From the NCBI RefSeq assembly GCF_013393945.1, contig NZ_CP040297.1, positions 2,310,804 through 2,374,803 of the forward strand: 64,000 nt of DNA, in the 5' to 3' direction. This stretch comes from Nostoc sp. TCL26-01 (lineage in GTDB: Bacteria; Cyanobacteriota; Cyanobacteriia; Cyanobacteriales; Nostocaceae). Positions 52,600-61,817 of this stretch are shown here, in pieces; position 1 is the stretch's first letter; every line of letters starts with the position of its first letter. The position numbers and the translations under genes were made by a program. Under the pieces are notes generated by a model. The model was not told where the DNA came from, did no database searches, and saw only the letters and a program-made list of their open reading frames with translations.

Positions 52600-54108
52600 A
52601 TGGTGCAAGCAAAAATTTTAGTTGTTGAAGATGAAATCATTGTGGCTAGAACTATTTCTAGTCAACTCCATCAACTAGGGTATATGGTTACAGCTACAGC
52701 TTCTTCTGGTAAAGTAGCGATCGCCAAAGCCTCAGAGACTAAACCAGATTTAGTTTTAATGGATATCATCCTCAAAGGCGAAATGGATGGTATCACAACT
52801 GCTAGTTACATACGTGAATATATGGATATTCCTGTCATATTTTTAACGGCTTACGGTGATGATAATACTATAGAACGGGCGAAAATCACCCAACCCTTTG
52901 GATACGTAGTCAAACCATTCACTTCCAAAGATTTACGTATAGCCATTGAGATGGGTTTGTTAAAACATCGCTTAGAACGTGACATTCGAGAAAACCGCGA
53001 TCGGTTAGCGACTCTGCTAAACTCAATCAGTGATGCTGTCATCGCCACTGATGAGTGTGGAATCGTCACATTCATGAATCCTGCTGCGGAAATTTTAACT
53101 GGTTGGCATCAAGGAGATGCTGTAGGAAACGAGATATCGAGAATTTTTTGTATTGTTGATGAAGTTACAGAAACTATTTTAGAAAATCCGGTCACAAAAG
53201 TTTTAAGAGAACAAAAAGTTGTTTATTTAGAAGATTTCACATCTTTAATTACTAAAGATGGCAAAAGAGTGCCAATCGGAGATAGTGCTTCACCCATCAT
53301 CGGTTTACCTGATCAAGTAAATGGTGTAGTCATTGTCTTTTGGGATTTGAGTGAAAGACGGCAAACAGAATTCCTAGAACAAGCACTACAAAAAGAGCGA
53401 GAATTAAATAATCTTAAGTCTTTATTTATCTCTACTGTTTCCCATGAATTTCGTAATCCCTTAAGTGTGATTCAAACGGCAATAGAACTGATAGAACTGC
53501 ATGGAGAAAATTTAACAGAAGCCAAGAAAAATATTTACATCAAAAGAATCAAAGGTGCAGTGCAATCGATGAAGCATTTGATGGAAGATGTATTGTTTAT
53601 GGGTAAGTCTGAAGCAGGAAAAATGGATTGTCATCCTGCACCAGTCAACTTACAAAAGTTTTGTCAGGATTTGATAGAAGAATTTACATCTGTAGATATT
53701 ACTGGACATGAAATTATTTTTACTTGTCATAGTGAACTTACAGAAGCTTATATGGATGAACGACTTTTAAATTATATATTTGTTAATTTACTATCGAACG
53801 CGGTTAAATATTCTCCACACAAGGAGACTATTAGATTTGATTTAACTTGTGACTTGAATGAAGGTGTAGCAATTTTTCAGATTCAAGATGAAGGAATTGG
53901 TATCCCGGAAGCAGATCAAATTCATCTATTTGAATCATTCTATCGAGCTTCAAATTCTCAAGAAATTCAGGGTACTGGATTAGGTTTGGTAATTGTCAAA
54001 AGATGTGTTGAAGCTCACAATGGACAAATTAGTGTGAGTTCTCAACTAGGCGTTGGTACGACATTTACAATCACCTTACCTTTAATTACCCAGTCGGCTG
54101 CTATGTAG
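52600..54108 (+). CDS. REC-PAS-histidine kinase
   Basis: The 502-residue protein begins with a receiver domain (about 1-125): acidic VVEDE, phospho-acceptor Asp in PDLVLMDIIL, FLTAYGDD and the Lys in VVKPF. A PAS domain follows (about 130-260), then HisKA with FISTVSHEFRNPLSVI, and HATPase (NLLSNAVKYSP, DEGIGIPEAD, GTGLGLVIV). It probably receives phosphate from the upstream photoreceptor kinase and relays it onward. Spacing of 21 bp indicates an operon. The final output regulator is not in the window. Confidence 0.92.
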   Translation: MVQAKILVVEDEIIVARTISSQLHQLGYMVTATASSGKVAIAKASETKPDLVLMDIILKGEMDGITTASYIREYMDIPVIFLTAYGDDNTIERAKITQPFGYVVKPFTSKDLRIAIEMGLLKHRLERDIRENRDRLATLLNSISDAVIATDECGIVTFMNPAAEILTGWHQGDAVGNEISRIFCIVDEVTETILENPVTKVLREQKVVYLEDFTSLITKDGKRVPIGDSASPIIGLPDQVNGVVIVFWDLSERRQTEFLEQALQKERELNNLKSLFISTVSHEFRNPLSVIQTAIELIELHGENLTEAKKNIYIKRIKGAVQSMKHLMEDVLFMGKSEAGKMDCHPAPVNLQKFCQDLIEEFTSVDITGHEIIFTCHSELTEAYMDERLLNYIFVNLLSNAVKYSPHKETIRFDLTCDLNEGVAIFQIQDEGIGIPEADQIHLFESFYRASNSQEIQGTGLGLVIVKRCVEAHNGQISVSSQLGVGTTFTITLPLITQSAAM

Positions 54109-54286
54109 TCAATAGTCAATAGTCAATAGTCATTAGTCATTAGTCATTGGTCATTGGTCAATAGTCAATAGTCATTAGTTATTAGTCATTAATCCTATAC
54201 TCAGGACTCTCTCACTCACCACTCTGTTCTTCTTATCTGGGTTTTTAAGATCCATGTTGGGTTGCGCTGCAATTAACCCAACCTAC
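54106..54286. repeat. TCAATAG/TCATTAG heptamers and half copy of the 95-bp element
   Basis: About a dozen AGTCAAT/AGTCATT 7-mers run from 54106 to 54190. At 54239-54286 the right half of the GTAGGTTGGGTT element occurs (GTTTTTAAGATCCATGTTGG through AACCCAACCTAC), matching 36661-36709. GAATTAC repeats follow near 54310. Confidence 0.8.
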
Positions 54287-54316
54287 ATCTAATGCTTGCA
54301 AAAACGTAATTACGAA

Positions 54317-54682
54317 TTACGAATTACGAATTACAATACCAACGGCTTTGTCAAAACGCAGCATTTCTAAACTTCTATCACCATAGACACCTTCTATTTG
54401 CTGATGGCAGCACTCTATGGCAAAATCATTGAGTTCTTCTGGCTCAATACCGTACATATCTTGAAATATGTTTGTTTCTACACGACAAAATCGGGGACGA
54501 TCGCAGTAGATGCGGCATTCTCTTGTAGTATGGTCAAAGTTAATGCACCATCCATCTTCACCCACCATGCTCAGATACAGTTCCAGTTCTTTGGGGGTGA
54601 GATATTCCGCGATGTCTGGACGTTCTGATGGATCGAGATTACAGCAAGCTCCACATTGTTTGACGCATTGCCAAGTTGCCAT
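54317..54682 (-). CDS. YkgJ-family cysteine-cluster protein
   Basis: The 121-residue protein has a Cys pattern typical of YkgJ (PF03692): VKQCGACC near the N terminus, DGWCINFDHTTRECRIYCDRPRFCR in the middle and IECCHQQ towards the end. These Cys residues likely coordinate a metal or Fe-S cluster. The role is unknown. It is divergent from psb30, with 120 bp between the starts. Confidence 0.88.
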   Translation of the reverse strand: MATWQCVKQCGACCNLDPSERPDIAEYLTPKELELYLSMVGEDGWCINFDHTTRECRIYCDRPRFCRVETNIFQDMYGIEPEELNDFAIECCHQQIEGVYGDRSLEMLRFDKAVGIVIRNS

Positions 54683-54802
54683 TTTATGTTGTTTCCTATA
54701 CTTTTGTTAAGTAAATTAAATTTCACAGGCGATCGCCAGATATGATCAAATACGGGTTTTGCAACTGAGTAATTTTAAAACAATTGGGAGGAACGGAGAA
54801 AA

Positions 54803-54925
54803 ATGTTTGACGCTATAGCCAATATTAATTGGGAAGTTGTTTTCCAGCTAACCTCTGTTGCATTAATCGTTATTGCTGGGCCTGCTGTAATTTTTGTTCT
54901 AGCATTCCGCAACGGCAACCTGTGA
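54803..54925 (+). CDS. psb30: Photosystem II protein Psb30 (Ycf12)
   Basis: This 40-residue gene encodes [20 protein letters not shown] followed by [20 protein letters not shown], a single-helix photosystem II subunit near cytochrome b559. GGAG lies 4-5 nt before the ATG. The gene is monocistronic and followed by repeats. Confidence 0.95.
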   Translation: MFDAIANINWEVVFQLTSVALIVIAGPAVIFVLAFRNGNL

Positions 54926-54931
54926 GAGTTT

Positions 54932-55065
54932 TGAGTGCTGAGTCACCGAAGTTTGCTCAACGAGGGGAACCCTCGCACGCAACTTCTCGAAGTTTGCCTG
55001 GAGGGAAACCCTCCTTGCAACTTCTCGCTGAGTGCTGAGTGACTTTGAAACTCTAAACTCAGGAC
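54932..55065. repeat. Dispersed repeats after psb30
   Basis: GAGTGCTGAGT 7-mers flank two related hairpins (GAGGGGAACCCTCGC and GGAGGGAAACCCTCC), each followed by a GCAACTTCTCG copy. There is no gene. The hairpins may form 3' structures for psb30 and the convergent recJ. Confidence 0.65.
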
Positions 55066-56229
55066 TCATTGCTCAGGACTCACTACTGATAAGGCTTTCA
55101 TGGCAGCTTGAATAATACGGTGATATTGAGGTAGGGAGATGTCAATTTCTTGAGCATCTTGGCGATTGCTACCCAGTAAACCAATTTTACTACCTGGCTG
55201 CATGACTAATACCTTGCCATCAGAGTTTTTAATCCTGAGTTCTGGTAAAGAGTTGTTTTGATAAATACCGCAAGTATAATCACGGTGATTGTACTGAAAG
55301 GTCGTTCTTAAAGGCTTGGGTGAAGATTGATAAAATAGGTGGAGTTGGTTGGATGCTTCATCTACATAGTTTTTTGGTAGCCTCACACCAAGCAACTCTA
55401 ATTCCAGGGTAGTGTTGCCGTTGAAATGATTTTCCCGCAATTTATAAGCGATATCTAAGTGTTGTGGTAAACGGAAATAATCACGCCAACGCCAAGCGAT
55501 CGCTTTAAACTGATATGCTTTACCTGCAATAGTCTGGCTGAGTGTGGCTTTGATATGTCCTTTGCCAACGATTTGCTGTTCTACCACTTGCACATTGGGT
55601 GTCCAAAATATCGGATCTGGATTTTCAATACCGCAAGGATGGAGAGTATTTAGCTGTTGGTAAAGTTCTGGATTGATTTGATTAAAATCAGCTTGAGCAT
55701 CAATTTTGAGTAACGGCTTGAGGTGTTGCGGTTCTAAACATTGATTGGCAAACTCACATAAACGCGATCGCAACGCTTGTAAGTTCTCTGCTGGTAGGGA
55801 AAATCCACCGGCTGCTTTGTGTCCCCCAAATTTACCCAGCAAATCGTGGCAATATTCCAAAGCCGCGAACACATCAAATTCAGGAATCCCCCGTGCGGAA
55901 CCGCGAATATGTGCATCATCTTCATAAGTGCCAATAAACACGGGTACACCGTAACGTTCTACCAACCGGGAAGCCACAATCCCAATTACACCATGATGCC
56001 AATCAGGTTGGACAACAACCAACACCCGATCATCCTGTAGAGACGTTGCACGTAACGTTTCTAGATCCGACGTTTCGCCATGCAACGTTTTTATATTTGA
56101 CGTTTCGTGCGGGAGAGACGTTGTATACAACGTCTCTACGTAGGCGATCGCTTGTTGTTCGATTTCCTCACACATTTGCTGGCGGCTGGTATTCGCTTGT
56201 TCGCATTGCATCGCTCTTTCTAGTGCCAT
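55066..56229 (-). CDS. recJ: RecJ C-terminal part (DHHA1 and OB-fold)
   Basis: The frame is open from 56385, and upstream of the first ATG it encodes the conserved IGFRLGPRINAVGRIG. The listed ATG is therefore probably not a true start. It contains PDWHHGVIGIVASRLVERYG, the DHHA1 motif KFGGHKAAGGFSL and a C-terminal OB-like domain. About residues 32-66 (near ETLYTTSLPHETSNIKTLHG) are repeat-encoded and not part of normal RecJ. Confidence 0.78.
   Translation of the reverse strand: MALERAMQCEQANTSRQQMCEEIEQQAIAYVETLYTTSLPHETSNIKTLHGETSDLETLRATSLQDDRVLVVVQPDWHHGVIGIVASRLVERYGVPVFIGTYEDDAHIRGSARGIPEFDVFAALEYCHDLLGKFGGHKAAGGFSLPAENLQALRSRLCEFANQCLEPQHLKPLLKIDAQADFNQINPELYQQLNTLHPCGIENPDPIFWTPNVQVVEQQIVGKGHIKATLSQTIAGKAYQFKAIAWRWRDYFRLPQHLDIAYKLRENHFNGNTTLELELLGVRLPKNYVDEASNQLHLFYQSSPKPLRTTFQYNHRDYTCGIYQNNSLPELRIKNSDGKVLVMQPGSKIGLLGSNRQDAQEIDISLPQYHRIIQAAMKALSVVSPEQ
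56037..56140. repeat. Palindromic repeat inserted in frame within recJ
   Basis: Three related palindromes derive from the GAGACGTTGC-GCAACGTCTC family: GTAGAGACGTTGCACGTAAC..., a central degenerate copy, and the perfect 24-bp AGAGACGTTGTATACAACG.... They add about 35 residues to RecJ without breaking the frame. Confidence 0.8.
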
Positions 56230-56306
56230 CCCCAGATCATCGGTTGTGAGTAATTCGATTACTGTTTGGGGATTACCAATTCTCCCGACTGCATTGATGC
56301 GAGGCC

Positions 56307-57356
56307 CTAAGCGAAAGCCGATGTCCTCTGGTTTGAGAGACTGGAGAGAGGGGGAGAGGGGGGATGGGGAGAGGGGGGGAAAGAATTATCACCTTGTCCA
56401 ATTCTGCCATTTTGAATTTTGAATTTTGTTAGCGCAGCGTTAGCGAGTCCGCGAGCGTCATTTTGAATTGATTCGTTCCCTTGTCCCCCTTCCCTTGCTT
56501 GTACACCTGCAACTTGGATTAAGGCTTGTACTCCTGGTAATTGGGATTTGGGTAATAGCTTTAAACCGCGTTTTACCCAGCGACGGTTGACACCGGTTAG
56601 GGGTGCTAAATCGGCGATCGTTCCTAATGTGAAGAGTGCTAGCATTGGCTGGACTAATCCTTTGGTTTCGCCTAATTGTTGTGCTAGACATACAGCCAGG
56701 ATATAAGCGACACCCACACCAGCAACACCGCGATAAGGTGAAGATTCGGAGATGAGTTTGGGGTTGAGGATGGCGTTAGCTGGGGGTAATTTTTGAGGGA
56801 TATCGTGATGGTCAGTGATGATAACATTTAAACCCAGTTCTCTAGCTCTAGCGATTGGTTCAAATGCAGAGATGCCATTATCGACGGTGAGAATTAATTT
56901 TACACCTTCACTATGAAAATCTTCAACAATTCGCTTGTTGATACCATAACCTTCGTGCATCCGACTAGGAATAGCATAATCTACTTGAGCGCCCAAACTG
57001 CGGAGACTACGCAATAGTAAAGCCGTGCTAGTCATGCCATCTGCATCATAATCACCGCAGATAGCAATTTTACTTTGATTGGCGATCGCTTCTGCTAGCA
57101 ACTCCACACTCATCGCCAAATCTGGGAAATCTTCTAAGGGAGATGGTAAATTTAGGGATTCAGGGTTTAAAAATGCTTGTGCTTGTGCTGGTGTTTCCAT
57201 CCCCCGATTAATTAACAGCTGGCTGATAATTGGTGAGATATTTGCCGCAATTGCCAGTTTTTGAGCTAATTCTGGGTTTTGGATGTGAATTTGCCAACGC
57301 TGATTCGGTAAGCGTCTGGGAGGTTTTGATAGTTCTGTGGGAGTTTGGTTGAGCAT
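56307..57356 (-). CDS. recJ: RecJ N-terminal part (DHH phosphoesterase domain)
   Basis: The 349-residue frame has RecJ motif I CGDYDADGMTSTALL, LTVDNGIS and the DHH motif NVIITDHHDIP, then GVAGVGVAYIL. From about residue 290 the sequence changes to repeat-encoded residues (ALTKFKIQNGRIGQGD, then a Pro/Ser-rich tail) and stops shortly after the C7 run. On its own it lacks DHHA1 and the oligonucleotide-binding domain. Confidence 0.8.
   Translation of the reverse strand: MLNQTPTELSKPPRRLPNQRWQIHIQNPELAQKLAIAANISPIISQLLINRGMETPAQAQAFLNPESLNLPSPLEDFPDLAMSVELLAEAIANQSKIAICGDYDADGMTSTALLLRSLRSLGAQVDYAIPSRMHEGYGINKRIVEDFHSEGVKLILTVDNGISAFEPIARARELGLNVIITDHHDIPQKLPPANAILNPKLISESSPYRGVAGVGVAYILAVCLAQQLGETKGLVQPMLALFTLGTIADLAPLTGVNRRWVKRGLKLLPKSQLPGVQALIQVAGVQAREGGQGNESIQNDARGLANAALTKFKIQNGRIGQGDNSFPPSPHPPSPPLSSLSNQRTSAFA
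56346..56482. repeat. Composite repeat insert at the recJ frame junction
   Basis: On the minus strand it has AATTCAAAATGACGCTCGCG, GCTAACGCTGCGCTAAC, then two AAAATTCAAAA copies and a C/T-rich tract with C7 and C6 runs. The first parts match the element at 59840-60050. Confidence 0.75.
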
Positions 57357-57546
57357 TTAGCTACTGGCAATCAGTTATCAGCAGACAAAGGGGTGGAGTT
57401 GATTGTAACTGTAGCCCTGTGATTACTGACCAAATCTTATCAAATGCCATACCTGATGTGGTAATAATCGTGATTTTACTCAGGTAATACTCAGACTGCT
57501 TACATATACTTTATACGTAATCTTATGTAAGTCCAAGTGTAAAAAA

Positions 57547-59211
57547 TTGAAAACAAGTTTAATTTACTGTGGTAAACATCAACTGTGGATACTCTTCTGC
57601 TTGTTAATTTTACCAGCAATGGGAGTTACGCAAACAGCGATCGCTCAAGAATATCCATTGTCATTTTCCTTACCTGTCGATGATGCTTTAGCAGAAAATC
57701 CAGAACCGATGGCACAAGTCACATCGGTTTCCCAACTCAAAGACATACAATCTACAGATTGGGCGTTCCAAGCACTACAGTCTTTAGTAGAACGCTACGG
57801 CTGTATAGCTGGTTATGCTGATAGCACATATAGAGGGAATAGAACTCTTAGCAGATATGAATTTGCCGCCGGTGTCAATGCTTGCTTAACTCATATCAAT
57901 GAGCTAATCACAACAACTAGCAATGAATTCATCCCCAAAGAAGACCTAGCCACATTGCAAAAATTGCAAACAGAATTTGCTAGTGAATTAGCAACTTTGC
58001 GGGGTCGAATTGATAATTTAGAAACCCAGTCTAATGACATAGCGGCTAAACAATTTTCTCCCACTACTAAACTGAGTGGATTGTTTATTGCTGGGGTACA
58101 AGGACGGAGTTCTAATCGTGGTGATGTCAACCCCAGAGACGGTAACAAAGATACAGATGATGGTGGTACAAATATTAATCTGATCACTCTGACACAGTTA
58201 TATTTGACTAGCCAATTTACTCCCCGGAGTTACTTGTTTACAGGTCTTTTATATGGTGCTGGTGGGACTACACCGAGATTTAACAATAACGTTTCTCGCA
58301 ACGATGTATTTCTGGGCTATGAATATCCCACAGATAATCAAATAATTATTAGTGACCTAAATTATCACTGGTTAGTTACAGATAATTTAGCGCTGATGAT
58401 AGGAACCAAAGGTGTAAATATGACAACCGCCTTCCGCGGCCCAAATCGGGTAGAAAGTGCGGCTACTGGGCCACTGTCCTATTTTGCCCAGAGAAACCCG
58501 ATATTAAATATGGGTTTTGGTCATGGTGGTATAGCGCTCGATTGGCAATTTGCTAAACGTGCCAGTTTACAAGCAGTTTATTCTAGTTATACACCCAGTA
58601 ATCCTGGTAAAAGAACTGGATTATTTGATGGCAACACGACTACAGGTATACAGTTGTTGTTAACACCAAACGATAAATTAGACGTGAGTTTGTACTACGT
58701 CAATAATTACTCTGCTGATGGTTGTTTGTTAACTTTTGTCGGTGATGAATGCTTAAGTGCCAATTCCGAACCCTTACAAACTAATGCGGCTGGTGCTACT
58801 GTCACTTGGCAAGTTTCGCCACGTGTGACTTTAGGTGCATGGGGCGGTTACACTAATTCTTACATTCCTGGCAGTTCCGGAAATGTAGAAACTACGAATT
58901 ATATGGTGTTTATGAATTTCCCTGATTTATTTGCTAGAGGCAATTTGGGCGGCATTTATATTGGACAACCGCCTAAAATTGTTAGTAGTAACTTACGTGA
59001 TGGTAGTAATGTCCCTGACTCAATTAATTCTGGCGGAGGACGTGCTGGAGGACAACCGGGAACGACGACACAAATTGAAGTATTTTATCGTTTCCAGCTA
59101 ACTGATAATATCAGCATTACACCAGGGATAATTCATATCTTAGAACCAGGTCACACACCAGATAATGATCCTGTAACTATTGGCATACTCAGGAGTAGCT
59201 TTAGTTTCTAA
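57547..59211 (+). CDS. Outer-membrane porin with SLH domain (OprB type, cyanobacterial)
   Basis: The 554-residue protein has a signal peptide (to about AIAQ, residue 34). An S-layer homology domain (about 65-120, STDWAFQALQSLVERYGCIAGY and LSRYEFAAGVNACL) precedes a coiled coil (LATLQKLQTEFASELATLRGRI) and an OprB-like beta-barrel to the C terminus. This is the standard layout of cyanobacterial major porins, whose SLH part binds peptidoglycan. Proposed substrates for the family include inorganic ions and iron. The start codon is TTG without a clear ribosome site; no better in-frame start precedes the signal peptide. Confidence 0.9.
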   Translation: MKTSLIYCGKHQLWILFCLLILPAMGVTQTAIAQEYPLSFSLPVDDALAENPEPMAQVTSVSQLKDIQSTDWAFQALQSLVERYGCIAGYADSTYRGNRTLSRYEFAAGVNACLTHINELITTTSNEFIPKEDLATLQKLQTEFASELATLRGRIDNLETQSNDIAAKQFSPTTKLSGLFIAGVQGRSSNRGDVNPRDGNKDTDDGGTNINLITLTQLYLTSQFTPRSYLFTGLLYGAGGTTPRFNNNVSRNDVFLGYEYPTDNQIIISDLNYHWLVTDNLALMIGTKGVNMTTAFRGPNRVESAATGPLSYFAQRNPILNMGFGHGGIALDWQFAKRASLQAVYSSYTPSNPGKRTGLFDGNTTTGIQLLLTPNDKLDVSLYYVNNYSADGCLLTFVGDECLSANSEPLQTNAAGATVTWQVSPRVTLGAWGGYTNSYIPGSSGNVETTNYMVFMNFPDLFARGNLGGIYIGQPPKIVSSNLRDGSNVPDSINSGGGRAGGQPGTTTQIEVFYRFQLTDNISITPGIIHILEPGHTPDNDPVTIGILRSSFSF

Positions 59212-59236
59212 GCATCATTAAATGATCAAGCTGCAT

Positions 59237-59539
59237 CTACTGTCTCATTGCCGGATGGTTGAAAATTCTGCTCTGTATGGGAATTCTTGTGTTGCTTTGA
59301 ATGACTGCTGGTGCAACACCAGCTTTAGAGTCAGCAGTAATAACTTTTGCATCATCACTAGAGTTACTAGCAGTGCTGGACTGATCAGACAAATTTGTAT
59401 TTGGATTAGGAATCTCTTCTGATGATATAGATATCGGGTTATTTACTTTCTGCTCTGATTCTCTAACAATTTGAGCTTGAGATGGTAGTAAAATCAAAGT
59501 CTGACCAACTACGAAGATGGCTAATAAAAGATTACGCAT
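59237..59539 (-). CDS. Hypothetical small secreted protein
   Basis: The 100-residue protein has a clear signal peptide (MRNLLLAIFVVGQTLILLPS, cleavage near QAQ) and a polar Ser/Asn/Asp-rich mature part with no recognised fold. It is convergent with the porin gene (25 bp between stops). The signal peptide supports it being real, but there is no family evidence. Confidence 0.5.
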   Translation of the reverse strand: MRNLLLAIFVVGQTLILLPSQAQIVRESEQKVNNPISISSEEIPNPNTNLSDQSSTASNSSDDAKVITADSKAGVAPAVIQSNTRIPIQSRIFNHPAMRQ

Positions 59540-59839
59540 TGAATAATTGATTTTGATGATTTATCAGATATATTCATACGTTAAGCTTTGATAGTTGCAG
59601 ATTAAAGAGAAATTTTACGCAAATATCTTGAAGAGAAGATGTTGATAATTTCCGATATTTAAACTTAGCTTTATCTACTTCATGTGATTTTTTTATATAG
59701 GTTTGATACTTTGTTTATATTGCCATACGGTTCGGTTAGAGAGAAAAGGGAAGTTGTTGGGTAGATGAGCAAAAATATTTACGCACCACCATCTTGACGG
59801 TGTTTTCTAGCAGGGGGGTACTTGAGTAAATTGGCATAA

Positions 59840-60050
59840 TACCAATTCAAAATTCAAAATGACGCGACGCTCCTGCGTCGCTAACGCTGCGCTATCGCGG
59901 ACTCGCTCTAAGCAAAGCTATGCCGTTCGCGTTAGCGTCTCTGAAAGAGAAGGCTTTACGCTGCGCTAACAAAATTCAAAATTAAGAAAGCCTGGTTTTA
60001 CAAGGGTTTCCGTGTCTGGATCTGTATCATATTTTTAGTGAATTGGGATA
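59840..60050. repeat. Nested dispersed repeat (ACCAATTCAAAATTC ends)
   Basis: The outer part (TACCAATTCAAAATTCAAAA ... AAAATTCAAAATTAAGAAA ... GAATTGGGATA) matches the 101-bp unit at 33092-33192. It is split by about 110 bp of palindromic GCGTCGCTAACGCTGCGCT / TTAGCGTCTCTGAAAGAGA sequence, as if one repeat inserted into another. No gene seen in 59540-60062. Confidence 0.75.
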
Positions 60051-60062
60051 ACTTTTGCTTTT

Positions 60063-61721
60063 TTAAGCTCTTGCTAATAAGGGCGCGGCTGCTAGAAGCG
60101 TTTGAGTGTAAGGGTGTTGGGGATTAGCAAAAATCTTTTTAGTAGCGCCCAATTCTACAATTTTGCCACCGTGCATCACAGCAATGCGATCGCACAAAAA
60201 TCTCGCTAACCACAAATCATGAGTAATAAACAAATAAGTTAGCTCAAATTCTGCTTTGAGTTGCAGCATTAAATCCAGGACTTGCGACTGGACACTAGCA
60301 TCTAACATACTCACAGGCTCATCGCAAATTAACAACTTGGGACGAGTAATCAAAGCACGAGCAATTGCTACTCGCTGCTGTTGTCCCCCAGATAAGTCAG
60401 ATGGGTAACGTTGATAATAAACTTCTGGTGGTGTTAAGCCGACTTTTTCTAACATCCATAAAACCTGCTCTTTTGCCTGAGCCGCATCAGCTAGATGATG
60501 AATCAATAAAGGATCAGCAATACTTTCTCCCACCGTCATTGCTGGGTTCAGACAAGCATGGGGATCTTGGAAAACCATTTGAATTTGCCGCCGAGAAGCC
60601 CGAATTGCTTGACGCGACAACTTGGTTAAATCTTGACCTAAAAACTCAACTTTACCAGCCGTCGGCCGAATTAACTGTAAGATAGTCCGTGACAGGGTAC
60701 TCTTACCACATCCAGATTCACCCACTAAACCCAGAATTTCCCCTGGATATAAATCTAAATCAATTCCGTCCACAGCCTTAATTGTCTGACTTTCTGCCTT
60801 AAAGAGCCTTTCCACAAAACTAGGTTCTATGGTGTAATGCTGCTTAAGTTCTTGTACACGTAAAATTGGGGTGGGAGATGTATTGTCCGCACTTCCCACT
60901 CCCCATTCAGTACTCCCCAAATCATCCACAGATTGAATATGCAGTGCTGCCTTGAGGAGCGATCGCGTATATTCATGTTGAGGATTACCAAATACAGATG
61001 ATGTTGCACCCATCTCTACCATTTTGCCGTGATACATCACACCAATGCGATCGCAATACTCAGCCACCATTGCCAAATCGTGAGAAATTAGCAACAGCGC
61101 CATATTCTCCTCACTACACAGGCGTGTTAATTCTTGTAAAATCTGAGCCGAGACAGTGACATCTAGACTCGTGGTAGGTTCATCAGCGACAATTAATTTG
61201 GGGTTGAGGAGTAAAGCGAGAGCGATCGCTACCCTTTGTCGCATTCCGCCGCTAAACTCATGGGGGTACTGACTCCAACGACTCGCCGGGATTTTTACCT
61301 TCTCTAAAGTTGCCAGTGCTTTTTCTTTGGCTGCCTTAGCGGATAATTGGGGTGAGTGTGCTTGCAGAGTTTCCAGACAGTGATTGCCAATCGTCATCAG
61401 GGGATCAAGCCGCGTCATCGGATCTTGGAAAATTAACGCTACCGCCTCGCCCCGAAAGTGACGCAATTGGGCTGGGGTTAAATCAAATACCGATTGTCCT
61501 TGAAACGTCACCCGTCCCTCAACCCGACTAGCTGCTGGTAACAAGCGCATCGCCGCCCGTCCCAAGGTAGACTTACCACAACCAGATTCACCCACCAATC
61601 CCATTCTTTCACCCCGTTGCAAGGTAAAAGACACATCATCAATTGCCCAACTTAACTCCTCCCCGCTACGTTGCGGATAGGCGACTCGCAGATTTTCTAT
61701 ACAAAATAAGGCTTCACTCAT
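60063..61721 (-). CDS. Double ATP-binding ABC protein (oligopeptide/dipeptide type)
   Basis: The 552-residue cytosolic protein fuses two ABC ATPases of the Dpp/Opp class (YejF- or GsiA-like layout). Each half has Walker A GESGCGKSTL, a signature (FSGGMRQR in the first, LSGGQQQR in the second) and Walker B (LIVADEPTTSLD, LLICDEPVSMLD). The Opp-type C-terminal segments NPQHEYTRSLL and NPQHPYTQTLL follow. The permease and binding protein genes are not adjacent. Likely substrates are peptides, or nickel-type solutes. No N-terminal start ambiguity. Confidence 0.92.
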   Translation of the reverse strand: MSEALFCIENLRVAYPQRSGEELSWAIDDVSFTLQRGERMGLVGESGCGKSTLGRAAMRLLPAASRVEGRVTFQGQSVFDLTPAQLRHFRGEAVALIFQDPMTRLDPLMTIGNHCLETLQAHSPQLSAKAAKEKALATLEKVKIPASRWSQYPHEFSGGMRQRVAIALALLLNPKLIVADEPTTSLDVTVSAQILQELTRLCSEENMALLLISHDLAMVAEYCDRIGVMYHGKMVEMGATSSVFGNPQHEYTRSLLKAALHIQSVDDLGSTEWGVGSADNTSPTPILRVQELKQHYTIEPSFVERLFKAESQTIKAVDGIDLDLYPGEILGLVGESGCGKSTLSRTILQLIRPTAGKVEFLGQDLTKLSRQAIRASRRQIQMVFQDPHACLNPAMTVGESIADPLLIHHLADAAQAKEQVLWMLEKVGLTPPEVYYQRYPSDLSGGQQQRVAIARALITRPKLLICDEPVSMLDASVQSQVLDLMLQLKAEFELTYLFITHDLWLARFLCDRIAVMHGGKIVELGATKKIFANPQHPYTQTLLAAAPLLARA

Positions 61722-61817
61722 AATTTTAGTTATCAGCCCAAGTCTAGCAGCTGGGATATTTTTAAATTTAAGCTAGTGTATCAAATTCTATAAAGTAGCG
61801 GTTCAAAGCAATCAAAA

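Larger units (their letters stand above)
55066..57356 (-). pseudogene. recJ: recJ locus, interrupted by repeats and a frame change
   Basis: The locus encodes the single-strand 5'-3' exonuclease RecJ in two overlapping frames. The N-terminal part (56307-57356) and C-terminal part (55066-56229, open back to 56385) together hold all family motifs. The junction lies in a repeat-derived insert (about 56346-56482). The frames differ by -1, and the only window open in both contains the heptamer C-CCC-CCC (minus strand, 56379-56373). One missing base, or -1 slippage there, would restore one protein. A second repeat-derived insert, in frame, lies at 56037-56140. It may be a pseudogene, a sequencing error or a slippage-expressed gene. 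Confidence 0.8.
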
